Positions 18,108-26,464 of a stretch of DNA of 64,000 bases are shown here, piece by piece (position 1 is the first letter of the stretch; every line of letters starts with the position of its first letter). A program made the position numbers and the translations under genes. The notes under the pieces were generated by a model. The model saw only the letters and a list, made by a program, of their open reading frames with translations, was not told the DNA's origin and did no database searches. Origin of the DNA: Sodaliphilus pleomorphus (GTDB taxonomy: Bacteria > Bacteroidota > Bacteroidia > Bacteroidales > Muribaculaceae). The DNA is taken from contig NZ_CP045696.1 in assembly GCF_009676955.1 (NCBI RefSeq), positions 1,424,501 through 1,488,500 of the forward strand. The letters run 5' to 3'.

Positions 18108-19349
18108 TCAATCAATATTTAACGCTGGTAGGCTGGCAATCGCCTGTTGTTTTAGGCTGTCAACCGCTCTTGTATATTTCTCGGTGTGTTTCAAACCGCT
18201 GTGTCCTAACAGGCTCGCCACGGTCTTAATATTAGCCCCATTGTTCAAGATATTCACGGCAAAACTATGTCTTGCACAATGCCAACTAATATGCTTGGAA
18301 ATTCCAGCACGTTTAACCCACCTTTTAAGGGCTTTTAGGCACATTTCATAACTCGGTAAGGGAAATATCACCTCGCCCCTGTTATCGGGCTGTGACGGCT
18401 CGCCAATTAGTTTTAGGTGGGTTTCATCAAGCGGTATCACAACACCGCTGTTAACGCTGTGTCCTTTGGTCTTGTTTTGCTCAAACTTTAACAGGCGGTT
18501 GGCAAAATCCACGTTTGTAAATGTAAGGTCTTTCACATCACAAAATCTCAACCCTGTATAGAGGCAAAACAGGAAAGCACGCCTAATATTGGGGTTCTCA
18601 TTATCATAGTGGGTTGAGGCTAATTGTGCAATCTCATCAAGCGACAAAATTTCTTTCCTTAATTGGTTATCGTCAACCTTAATGCTTATCGTTTTGCCGT
18701 CAACATCGGTAAACGGCTCGGTATAGTTAAACTTATACTTAACCCCACAACTTTTATAGACTTTCTTAAAGCGTGCAAATATGCCTCTCGCCCCCTCACC
18801 TATACTCCTACTTTGTAGGTACTCGGTAAAGGTCAACATCATTTCACGGCTTATTTGCTGGGGCGTGATATGCTTTTGAAATTTCTTGTACTCGGCGGTA
18901 TCTCTCAAAAAATCTTGAAAGCGGTGCAAAGCAATTTCAATCATTCTAATATCTTTCTTGGTGTAACTCTCAATGTAGGATTGAAAGTAAGCAATAAAAT
19001 CAATGTCTTTGGGCTTTGCCAGCCTGTAACCCTCATTGCTCTCTAACAACTCTTGCCCACGCTCATAACGTATCTTTTTGGCGAGGGCTAACGTTTCTTT
19101 GTTTTGCTGTCGCTCAATCGGGGTTCTTGGTGCTTGCCACAGGTAAAGCCCCAAACGCTCGGTTTGGCGGTTCACTTTCTTGTAAGTGTTACCGCTCTTG
19201 CTCACCGCCTCGGTATAGCCTAAATAAAACTCCAAATATAGGCTCTCTCTACCGTCACTCAATACCTGTGCAAATAGTTTGGGGTTATCGCCACTTGCAC
19301 CCTCAATTAGATAGGTATTGTTAGCCCTGTAATTCTTTTTGGTTGCCAT
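18108..19349 (-). CDS. Tyrosine recombinase (integrase)
   Basis: 413 residues with the three-part layout of Bacteroidota integrases: N-terminal arm-binding region, SAM-like core-binding domain (about 110-210) and catalytic domain. Catalytic residues are all visible: Arg268 (YTGLRFCD), a Lys in NKTKG, His357-x-x-Arg360 (HCARHS), His383 (LLGHSG) and the nucleophile Tyr392 (TEKYTR). It should insert and excise the element at the 15-bp tRNA-Leu repeat, assisted by the HTH protein at 15852-16148. Its promoter region holds one of the candidate arm sites, suggesting autoregulation. Confidence 0.95.
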   Translation of the reverse strand: MATKKNYRANNTYLIEGASGDNPKLFAQVLSDGRESLYLEFYLGYTEAVSKSGNTYKKVNRQTERLGLYLWQAPRTPIERQQNKETLALAKKIRYERGQELLESNEGYRLAKPKDIDFIAYFQSYIESYTKKDIRMIEIALHRFQDFLRDTAEYKKFQKHITPQQISREMMLTFTEYLQSRSIGEGARGIFARFKKVYKSCGVKYKFNYTEPFTDVDGKTISIKVDDNQLRKEILSLDEIAQLASTHYDNENPNIRRAFLFCLYTGLRFCDVKDLTFTNVDFANRLLKFEQNKTKGHSVNSGVVIPLDETHLKLIGEPSQPDNRGEVIFPLPSYEMCLKALKRWVKRAGISKHISWHCARHSFAVNILNNGANIKTVASLLGHSGLKHTEKYTRAVDSLKQQAIASLPALNID

Positions 19350-19381
19350 TGTCTTTGTTGCTTTTTATTTCCTTTACTTTG

Positions 19382-19426
19382 CAAAGGTAAATTTTATTTT
19401 CACTCAATAAGCAACCAATAAGCAAA
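19382..19426 (-). promoter_or_regulatory. Integrase promoter with arm-site repeat
   Basis: Minus-strand TACCTTTG (19389-19382) fits the -7 element 33 bases before the integrase ATG. Just upstream, 19404-19426 is an exact copy of the 23-bp left-end repeat (12871-12893), placing the probable integrase site over the promoter. Confidence 0.55.
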
Positions 19427-19541
19427 TTTTGTCAAAATAAGGTCTTTTTTTTGAAATCAAGTGAAAATGTAGGCAACTTAATAGGCTGATTTTCTTTGTT
19501 GTTAGTTTCTCTTGGTTATTGTTTTTTGCTGGGTACATTAT

Positions 19542-19556
19542 CGGCTCTGGGTACAA
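19542..19556 (+). repeat. attR core, copy 2 of 3
   Basis: CGGCTCTGGGTACAA. A partial copy (CTGGGTACA) lies immediately inside at 19530-19538. Confidence 0.85.
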
Positions 19557-19560
19557 TATA

Positions 19561-19602
19561 AATCCCGTAAGTCCTTTTACATAAAAAGCTTACGGGATTT
19601 TT
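19561..19602 (+). terminator. Hairpin just outside attR
   Basis: AATCCCGTAAG pairs with CTTACGGGATT and is followed by TTTTT. This is either the original chromosomal tRNA-Leu terminator or the end of an older neighbouring element. Confidence 0.7.
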
Positions 19603-20036
19603 CATTTCCTCTTGGGAAACATTTGAGAAACATTTCGGGAAGAAGTCTGCCAAAAAGTGATAAGGATAAGACCCAGGCAGAGTCTTATTGAATAGCGTCG
19701 GATAAGAATGATTATTTCACCAACATCTTATAGCTTCTGCGCGCTGATTATTGCGAGAAAGACGTATGTTGTTAAGCCCAATCTAAGAATGCCCAAGATG
19801 TAGCATGCAAGATGATTGGGTATATTCTGACATGTAAAGAAAGCCATCTTTATTCTTTGACAAGTCACTCTTTAGCACTATCTTTGACGTACAAATCTGT
19901 GTCAAAACACATAAATATATTCCAAAGCGATGCTATTTGAACGAAAACATTATCTGAACCTGCTGCAGAATGCCGATGGAAACGGTATACACACATAAAT
20001 AGGTATGCCCCACAGACCGACCAGCACTTAGACTGA
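19603..20036. other. Relic DNA between att copies 2 and 3
   Basis: AT-rich with no intact gene. Near its left side, 19612-19640 carries GGGAAACATTT/GAGAAACATTT tandem units of the kind seen at ends of Bacteroidota integrative elements; a diverged copy lies at 20801-20829. A hairpin (GCCCCACAGA/TCTGTGGGGC, 20007-20049) closes the region and could terminate the truncated gene at 20060-20542. Confidence 0.5.
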
Positions 20037-20059
20037 CTATCTGTGGGGCTTGATTGTTC

Positions 20060-20542
20060 TTACGGTTGCTTGTCGGGAGCCAGAGTGTACTTGATCTCTC
20101 CGCTTTCCCACTTCTTCCACGAATTGGGATTTTTCTCCTTCATGTAGTGGCCCCAGTTTACGAACTTCTGATAGTCTTTCTTTTGCTGCTCCACTTCCTT
20201 CACTTTGTCGCCGAGCTGAGCATTGCGGAACCAGAAGAGAACAGTGAAGCATGTGCCGAAAGCAATGGAGAATACAAGCGAGAGAATGTAATAGATGCGC
20301 TGCTTGTAGAACTTTTCGAGCAGTGCCTCATGTTTCTGCGACAGGTTTGCCTCCACTTTCTCAGGGATGCTCTTCAGAAGTTCGTTCTTGAAGGCGGTGA
20401 AGTCGTTGATGGCGGTCAGAAGAATATCGGTATTCTCCTGGATATTTGCCTTCATCGCCTCACGCCCCTCATGGTCTGAGAAGTCGCGCGGCGTGCCGTC
20501 CTCACGGAGGTAGGCCGAGCAGATCTCCGGCTCTGGGTACAA
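20060..20542 (-). pseudogene. Truncated membrane-anchored coiled-coil protein
   Basis: An open frame of up to 160 codons whose first residues (MYPEPEI) are encoded by the third att copy, so its true start has been cut off by an integration event. The remainder has a long helix (NIQENTDILLTAINDFTAFK ... LSQKHEALLEKFY), one transmembrane segment (IYYILSLVFSIAFGTCFTVL) and a second coiled coil (VKEVEQQKKDYQKFV). The layout recalls small membrane proteins accompanying mobilisation genes, but I cannot assign a family. Most likely the 3' fragment of a gene from an earlier integrated element. Confidence 0.55.
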
Positions 20543-20614
20543 AGATAGGCTGTTGATCGCTTGATTTTCAGCCTATTTTTATTTTTTCAACAAGCAACCT
20601 ACAAGCAAAAACCG
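20527..20614 (+). repeat. Third att copy with element left end
   Basis: About 87 bases corresponding to 12812-12897 with only a handful of differences. It contains the 15-bp core (20528-20542; identity extends over 28 bases, 20527-20554), the ATAGGCTG/CAGCCTAT terminator and a degenerate pair of arm-site units (20587-20609). It marks the left end of another, now mostly lost, related element. Confidence 0.85.
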
Positions 20615-20829
20615 GCTCAGTGCGAAACAAATGGAGGCAATGCGTCGGTCGATGACACACCGACTTCTCTGTGTATTGCCCTTCTGCCTCCAATGTGATT
20701 CCCATTGCCTCCAAGTACAAAGGGCAGGGATCGACATGAGCGCATCGGGGGAAAAAAGCAAGTCAATCCATATTAAGGACTTACCGCGGGGGCTCGCCGC
20801 TTGGGAAACATGTGCTAAACCTCTCGGGT
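20615..20829. other. Relic element end, no gene
   Basis: Contains several GCCTCC/GGAGGC words (for example GGAGGCAATG and ATTGCCTCCAA) reminiscent of the CCTCA words at 12905-12945, then the diverged GGGAAACATG copy at 20805. No coding sequence supported. Confidence 0.45.
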
Positions 20830-20881
20830 GAAAAAAACAGAAGCCCGAAGCGCTGGGCTGTCGCAGCTGGCGCTTCGGGCT
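20830..20881 (-). terminator. Terminator of the first C10 protease gene
   Basis: Minus-strand AGCCCGAAGCGC pairs with GCGCTTCGGGCT, followed by TCTGTTTTTTT. Strong Rho-independent signal. Confidence 0.9.
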
Positions 20882-20905
20882 AAAAACACTGATATGATAA
20901 AAAAA

Positions 20906-23900
20906 CTACTTCACAACTTTACGTCCGTCAACAATGTAGATGCCGTGCGGCAGCTCCTGGAGGCTGCCCTGCATCACGCGGCCGGTGATGTCGTAGACGA
21001 TACCTGCCTTGGGCGCTGCAACGCTCACGCCGGTCACGCCGGTCACGATGTCGCTGGGCAGCACGATGTTGAGTGCCGTGGCTGCTGTGGTGCCGTCGAG
21101 CATCTGGGCCCAGGCTTCGAATGGCTGCACCTCGGCGCCCGGCGAGGGCACAAACTGGCACAGGTCGCTGCGCAACACGTAGGGGGCTGCGGGCGAGGCC
21201 GTGTTGAAGGTGCCGCGCAACAGGTAGCTCTGGCCGCTGGTGATGGCCTTGGTCTCGGCGGTGACGCGGGCCTGCGTAGCCTCGAAGGTGACCATGCCTT
21301 GTGCCGGTGCCACACCACGGGCCAGGGCCACCAGATAGGGCCTGCAGCTGTGCATCTGGGCAGCATAGTCAAAGATGAGCTCGCTGCTGGCTGCATCCTC
21401 CCCGACCAGCTCGAGCACCAGCACCTGCTGTGAGCGGCCGGCGGGGGCGTGGCGCCAGTTGATCTCGTTGCCCTGGGCCAACACGCGCTGCGGGGCAAAG
21501 GGCAGCACCATCGTGCTCCAGTTGTAGTGCTCGCCTGCGGGCTCAAGACTGCGGGTGAATGTGGCCTGCTGCGCGGTGAAATCGACCGGCGTGAAGAAGG
21601 GGTGGCCGGCGGTGAGAGACAGCGACGGGGCCACCGTGCCCAGCACCACGTTTTTGCCTTGCAGGCCGGCGGGCACCGTGTCGGCAGCGCCGAGCAAGTA
21701 CACCACGTTGGGGTTGGCGCTGGCCGTGACGTTGTCGAAGCTCAGGCCCTCAAGGCTCACTGCGGCGGCATCGGCAGGGATGGTGATCGAGGCCGCAGCC
21801 TGCTGGCTGTGGCGCACGCCGCTTGCCGTCCAGGTCACGAGGCCGCGCTGCAGGTCGTAGTACTTGCTCTCGCCCGGCTTCACCAGGTTGGTGAGGTGGC
21901 TGGCCTCGCTGTCGTCGGGCTCGTCGTTGCGGGCATACACGTTGAGCGAGTAGGTGCTGCCATAGGCCAGGTTGTCGAAGGTGAATTGCAAGTCCTTGCT
22001 CTCGCCTGGCTTGAGATTGAGCGACGCTTGCTCATAGGTGACCATGCTGCCACGGGTGTTGCCGGCGCTGTCGGTCTTGACGATGAAGAGCGGGGCCAGC
22101 ACATAGCGGTTGTAGTCGCCTGCGGCCTTGTTGGTGACCGTGACCTTGAAGGTCACCTGGTTGTCCCACACGATGCCGTGCTCGCCGGCCTGTGCAGGCT
22201 GCTGTGCGCCCAGGGCCGAGATGGCGACCTCAAGATTCATGGCCGCCTCCGACTTGGCCTCGACGGTCATCGAGCCCGTGGCGCCAGTCACGGCATGCAT
22301 TCCGTCTTGGTCGGTGGTCACCACGATCGACTTGGTGCCGGCGCTGGTGGGGGTGAAGTTGAAGCTCACCGTCTTCTGCTCGCCGGCAGGCACCTCGGCA
22401 GTGATACAGCTCGTGTAGGGGGTGAAGGTGGGATCGAGTGCCTCGCCGTCGACCCACAGGTAGAGGTTGCCATAGTAGCGGTCGGCACTGTTGTTGGCCA
22501 GCGTCACATCGACGCGTGCCGAGAGACCCACCTTCTCGCCGCCTTTCACCACTACAGCCTTGCCCTCGAGGTTGGTCACCGGGTGGCAAGTGAGCGTGGC
22601 CGTGTAATTGGTGAGCTTGGCCTCGATATAGTAGCGGTCGCTCTCCAGCATGGGCAGCCACTGGGTGCTGTCTTTCTCCTGGCACACGGGCACGAGGCGG
22701 TAGTCGCCCACCAGGCCCTTGCCGAACTTCTTGCTACTGCTTGCGCTCAGGTCGCGGCCAAACTGCACCCTGTCGCCCAAGGCGCTGGAAGTGACCTGGC
22801 CATAGACAGGAGTGGTCATGATGAGCTCCACCATGTTGCCCTCCATGTCGTAGAGGGCAAGACCCTCTTTGAATTTCTTCTTGCTGCCCTGGTGATCGCT
22901 GAAGTTCACGTTGATGTAGTGGCTCTTGTAGATCGAGAAGCCCGCGCTCTTGCTGTCGCGCTCCCAGGTGGCAGTAGTCGAGTTGTAGTTGATGCTGATG
23001 CCCGTGGCCGAGAGCAGGCTGCGCGGCTGCGGCACGACTGTGGTGTCGGGGGGCGCCACCGTGGTGTCGCCCGTCTGGCTCAGGTCGGGCTTGATGCCCA
23101 CGATGGCGTTCTGCTTCATGTTGTAGCCCTCGCCCACGCCGGCGCCGCCTATGCCGCTGGCATTGGGATTGAGCACCGAGAGCTGGAAGTAGCCGTTGCC
23201 CATGCCACCCCAACCCCAGTTGATGTGGAAGAAGTCGCCCATCTCAAAGCCGTCGCACACAAAGGAGTGACCGCCGCCCGAGCCCGCCGTGCCGTTGTAC
23301 ACCACGGGGCGTCCCGACTCGAGCTCGCCGTAGATGAGGTTGTCCCAGTCGGTCTGGCTGTAGTCGTTGCGGTAGGCGATGTGCAGCGAGGTGCTGTCGT
23401 AGCCGAAGTAGCGCGTGAAGGCAACGGGGATATCATCGGTATAGGCACCGCTCGAGTTGCGCCCATACTGCATCTTCACGGCATAGCCGGCATATTGCAT
23501 GAGCTGGGCCACAGCGTGGATGCTGGCCTCGTCCTCGGCTCCGGTGTAGCTGTTGCGCATGTGGTCCCAGTCGAAGCTCGCCACGGGCAGCTCCTCGGTG
23601 GTGGCGGTGCCATAGTCGTAGCCGCCGTTGCTGTAGGTGAACGTGTAGGAGGGTATGACGCGCGTCGTCGTCTTGGGCCACTTGTGGTAGTTCATCACCT
23701 GGGCTATGCTGGTGGCCACACACCCGGTGTAGGCCAGCTCGCTCGAGCCGTCACTGTTCATAAACTGGGGGCACAGGTTCCAGTAGGGCGTTGCCTGGTC
23801 CCACTTGCTGGCGATGAGGGGGGCAATGCTGTGGCGTGTGGCCACTGGCACCCTGGCGGCAGCGCTCATGCTGCGGCGCGCCGTGGCGTCGTCCATCATG

Positions 23901-24262
23901 CTCAGCGCCTGCAGCTGGTGCTCATAGTCGGCGAGCAGGGCTTGCATCGCAGGCGACAGGCGGCCAGGGTCGATAGTGCCTTGCGGGCTATAGGCCAGCA
24001 CGGGTGCAGTGCGGTCGTCGCCCGACACGATGGCCCAGCCTTGCTCACCGCCAGGGGCGTTGAAGATATAGTAGCTGGCGTTGTCGGCACCCGAGCGGTT
24101 CAGGCTGGTGCCTCGCTTCACCATTTTGGGTTTAGATGTGGCGACTTGCTGCCACTTCATGAATCTCATCGCCTCTTGCAGTGCGCTCTGTTGCGACACG
24201 GGACTGGCCATCATCGCAATAGAGAAGACGATCGACAGGATGAAAAAGAATCGTTTGCGCAT
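20906..24262 (-). CDS. Secreted C10-family cysteine protease (streptopain/interpain-like)
   Basis: 1118 residues. Signal peptide (MRKRFFFILSIVFSIAMMAS), inhibitory propeptide (about 25-140), then the papain-fold catalytic domain: Cys181 in YTGCVATSIAQVMNYHKWP, His332 in GGGHSFVCDGF and the oxyanion/Trp motif HINWGWGGMGNGYF (346-359). C10 enzymes such as SpeB and interpain A are secreted zymogens that degrade host proteins. The long C-terminal half contains several Ig-like modules (for example around LEVAISALGAQQ) and ends with YDITGRVMQGSLQ ... HGIYIVDGRKVVK, a T9SS-type tail. It is divergent from a TPR/AraC regulator (24601), an arrangement repeated at 47-51 kb. Confidence 0.92.
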   Translation of the reverse strand: MRKRFFFILSIVFSIAMMASPVSQQSALQEAMRFMKWQQVATSKPKMVKRGTSLNRSGADNASYYIFNAPGGEQGWAIVSGDDRTAPVLAYSPQGTIDPGRLSPAMQALLADYEHQLQALSMMDDATARRSMSAAARVPVATRHSIAPLIASKWDQATPYWNLCPQFMNSDGSSELAYTGCVATSIAQVMNYHKWPKTTTRVIPSYTFTYSNGGYDYGTATTEELPVASFDWDHMRNSYTGAEDEASIHAVAQLMQYAGYAVKMQYGRNSSGAYTDDIPVAFTRYFGYDSTSLHIAYRNDYSQTDWDNLIYGELESGRPVVYNGTAGSGGGHSFVCDGFEMGDFFHINWGWGGMGNGYFQLSVLNPNASGIGGAGVGEGYNMKQNAIVGIKPDLSQTGDTTVAPPDTTVVPQPRSLLSATGISINYNSTTATWERDSKSAGFSIYKSHYINVNFSDHQGSKKKFKEGLALYDMEGNMVELIMTTPVYGQVTSSALGDRVQFGRDLSASSSKKFGKGLVGDYRLVPVCQEKDSTQWLPMLESDRYYIEAKLTNYTATLTCHPVTNLEGKAVVVKGGEKVGLSARVDVTLANNSADRYYGNLYLWVDGEALDPTFTPYTSCITAEVPAGEQKTVSFNFTPTSAGTKSIVVTTDQDGMHAVTGATGSMTVEAKSEAAMNLEVAISALGAQQPAQAGEHGIVWDNQVTFKVTVTNKAAGDYNRYVLAPLFIVKTDSAGNTRGSMVTYEQASLNLKPGESKDLQFTFDNLAYGSTYSLNVYARNDEPDDSEASHLTNLVKPGESKYYDLQRGLVTWTASGVRHSQQAAASITIPADAAAVSLEGLSFDNVTASANPNVVYLLGAADTVPAGLQGKNVVLGTVAPSLSLTAGHPFFTPVDFTAQQATFTRSLEPAGEHYNWSTMVLPFAPQRVLAQGNEINWRHAPAGRSQQVLVLELVGEDAASSELIFDYAAQMHSCRPYLVALARGVAPAQGMVTFEATQARVTAETKAITSGQSYLLRGTFNTASPAAPYVLRSDLCQFVPSPGAEVQPFEAWAQMLDGTTAATALNIVLPSDIVTGVTGVSVAAPKAGIVYDITGRVMQGSLQELPHGIYIVDGRKVVK

Positions 24263-24600
24263 AGTAAAAAGTAAGTAAAGGATATTTAGTGGTTTTGGTT
24301 TAGTATGTGTGCATGTTTCGAGTCACATCGCAACAGGGGAGGAAAAACGCGCTGCAAGCATGCAGGTCATGTATCGTCGCGTGCTTTTCAAGCCCCCACG
24401 GTGCATTGCCGGTTACAAATTTAAACAAAAACAGCCAATATCGGCGCCCTTTTTTAATCCATTTCCGTCAATTTTCCGCATGTGTATAAGATTTTTCCTG
24501 CAACGCTGCACCAGGCGGCCTGTGGCACTGGCCCGAAAAAACAGTTGTGGCAGCAAGGCTGGATTGCTCCATTTTTATTATATTTGCAACAACTCATCAC

Positions 24601-26394
24601 ATGACCAACCGCCTCATGACCATAAAAACGACAAAAAACAAACTCTTGCTCCTGCACGCGCTGCGCCACGTGGCACTCGCAGCACTCGCAGTACTTGCCT
24701 GCCTGCTCCCGACACAGGCCGGCGCACAGCAGCACGAGAGCGCACAGCAGCTGCTGCACCAGTGCGAGGTGGCACGCGACAAGAGCCACCACCAGCAGCT
24801 GAGCCAGCTGGCCGGCCGACTGCTGGCCGTGGCCCGGCAGCAACACGACGCGCGGCTCGTGGCCTATGCCTTGATGTACAAGGGCTCGGCCTTGCTCTTC
24901 ACGGGCAACGACGACAAGGCCGTGGCAACGCTGCAGCAAGCCCTCAAGGCGGCTGGCGACGCCGGCAACGACAGCGTGAAAGCTGCCGTGATGAACAACC
25001 TGGGCATCTACTATGCCTCGATGGCCGGCAACCCCTTCTATGCCCAGCAGAGCTTTCTCAAGGGCAAGCGGCTGGCCATGGCCGCCGGCGACAGCAGCCT
25101 GCAACTGCGCATCGCCGGCAACCTGCTCGTGCTCACCAAGACCCCCGGCGACAACGAGAGCATAGCCCAGGCCCGCGCCATTTGGAGCTACGGCAAGGCC
25201 CACCGCATCGCCGAGCTCGCCTACATGGGGGCCTTCTACATGGCCCAGTGCCAGCACCACGCCTCCCGCTACCGCGAAGCCCTGAAGTGGGTGCAGGAGT
25301 GCCTCGACATCTACAGGCACTACCACTACAACGACATTGCCTATGTGCACGTGCTGCACTCCCAGATTTTGCTCGACATGGGCAAGACCGCCCAAGCGGC
25401 CGCCATGGCGCAAACGGCCGTCGAGGTGGCCACCCGGCTGCACCAGCTGCGCATTGTGCCCGATGCCCTGCTGCAGCTGGCCCACGTGGAGCGCAAGCGC
25501 GGCAACCTCGAGGCCTCGACAGGGCTTGCCCGCAAGGCCCTCGACGCCGCCCGCAGGGCCAGGACCAACACAATGCTCGTCGACGCTCAGGAGCTGCTGG
25601 CCAGCAACTACATCGACTTGCGGCAGCCCGACTCGGCCTATGCTCACCTCATGAGCGCATTTAAGGCCATGCAGAGCGTGCAGTCGTTCGACTTCAAGCA
25701 GCTCGAGCACGAGCAAAGCATCATGCAAAACATCGAGGCCATGGAGCACCAGGCACAGCTGCACGCGCTCGAGTCGGCCTCGCAGCGGCGCGTGGCCTGG
25801 GCCCTGGCGGCCGTCGTGGCAGTGCTCGTGGCACTGCTTGCGACAACAATTGCGGCTGCCCGGCGACGCAGCAAGCTATACCGCGGCATCGTGGCACAAA
25901 ACGTGAAGGCACTGGCCCGGCAGCAAGAGCTGCAAGAGCGCCTGGCCAGCCTCGCAGCCTCCTCGGCAAGCGATAGTGCCAGCAGTGCCAAGACGGTGAA
26001 AATCGACGAGAAGCGCGGCCAGGAAATCTACGACCGCCTGTGCCAGCTCATGGAGCAAGACCGCGTGTTCACCAACCCGCAGCTGGGCCGCGAGGCCCTG
26101 GCCGAGATGCTGGGCACCAACCGCACCTATCTATCGGCCATCGTGAAAGAGAAAAGCGGCATGAACGTGCTGCAGTACATCAACAGCTACCGCATAGGCG
26201 AGGCCGTGAAGATACTGAGCGACAAGGCCATGGTGTCGCTCCCGCTCAAGCGCATCTACAGCGAGGTAGGCTTTGCCTCGCCCACCACATTCTACAAGCT
26301 GTTTCAGCAGCAGGTGGGCATCACGCCGCACACCTACCGCAAGCAATTTCTCGAGATGGACCACGACAGCAGCCACGACCACAACAGCGCTTAG
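24601..26394 (+). CDS. TPR / single-membrane-helix / AraC-type regulator
   Basis: 597 residues from the ATG at 24601 (follows a TATATTTG -7 box at 24579-24586). Signal-like N-terminus ending LLPTQAGAQQ, about 330 residues of TPR-like helical repeats expected in the periplasm, one transmembrane helix (WALAAVVAVLVALLATTIAA), a short coiled coil and a C-terminal AraC DNA-binding domain (LAEMLGTNRTYLSAIVKEKS ... IYSEVGFASPTTFYKLFQQQ VG). A one-piece sensor: periplasmic TPRs sense, cytosolic HTH acts. Its divergent position suggests it controls the C10 protease at 20906-24262 (338-base shared intergenic region). Ligand unknown. Confidence 0.85.
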   Translation: MTNRLMTIKTTKNKLLLLHALRHVALAALAVLACLLPTQAGAQQHESAQQLLHQCEVARDKSHHQQLSQLAGRLLAVARQQHDARLVAYALMYKGSALLFTGNDDKAVATLQQALKAAGDAGNDSVKAAVMNNLGIYYASMAGNPFYAQQSFLKGKRLAMAAGDSSLQLRIAGNLLVLTKTPGDNESIAQARAIWSYGKAHRIAELAYMGAFYMAQCQHHASRYREALKWVQECLDIYRHYHYNDIAYVHVLHSQILLDMGKTAQAAAMAQTAVEVATRLHQLRIVPDALLQLAHVERKRGNLEASTGLARKALDAARRARTNTMLVDAQELLASNYIDLRQPDSAYAHLMSAFKAMQSVQSFDFKQLEHEQSIMQNIEAMEHQAQLHALESASQRRVAWALAAVVAVLVALLATTIAAARRRSKLYRGIVAQNVKALARQQELQERLASLAASSASDSASSAKTVKIDEKRGQEIYDRLCQLMEQDRVFTNPQLGREALAEMLGTNRTYLSAIVKEKSGMNVLQYINSYRIGEAVKILSDKAMVSLPLKRIYSEVGFASPTTFYKLFQQQVGITPHTYRKQFLEMDHDSSHDHNSA

Positions 26395-26464
26395 CCTCTA
26401 CCCCACCCCCGCGCCGGCAAATTGCGCCACCACGTGCAACGCTCATGTGGGGTGGGCACACACA

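Larger units (their letters stand above)
12813..19556. mobile_element. 6.7-kb integrated element at tRNA-Leu with rolling-circle-type Rep
   Basis: Bounded by a 15-bp direct repeat (12813-12827 and 19542-19556) overlapping the tRNA-Leu 3' end. All nine genes are on the minus strand: integrase, a coiled-coil protein, a 460-residue unknown, an excisionase/AlpA-like HTH protein, an unknown, a gpII-like replication initiator, a terminase-small-subunit-like HTH protein, an NGRPKG protein and a small protein. Base composition and codon choice differ clearly from the flanks. No relaxase, coupling protein, capsid, portal, Zot-like ATPase or resistance gene is visible. This gene set is poorer than a prophage or conjugative element and closest in content to phage-inducible islands or plasmid-like integrative elements; the class is an inference. 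The ~220 bases at 12894-13115 hold no gene, only repeated CCTCA-type words. Confidence 0.85.

Noticed and set aside
12813..19556. Element as an inovirus-like filamentous prophage
   Set aside because: Only the gpII-like protein would fit; no Zot/pI ATPase, no small single-helix coat proteins and no ssDNA-binding gene were found.
12813..19556. Element as a conjugative or mobilisable transposon
   Set aside because: No relaxase, MobC, coupling protein or tra genes are present in the intact part.
21449..24274. 941-codon plus-strand open frame antisense to the first C10 protease
   Set aside because: Translation is rich in V, G, A, H and R without family motifs; it mirrors GC-rich codons of the real gene. 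The minus-strand gene has signal peptide, catalytic residues and terminator.
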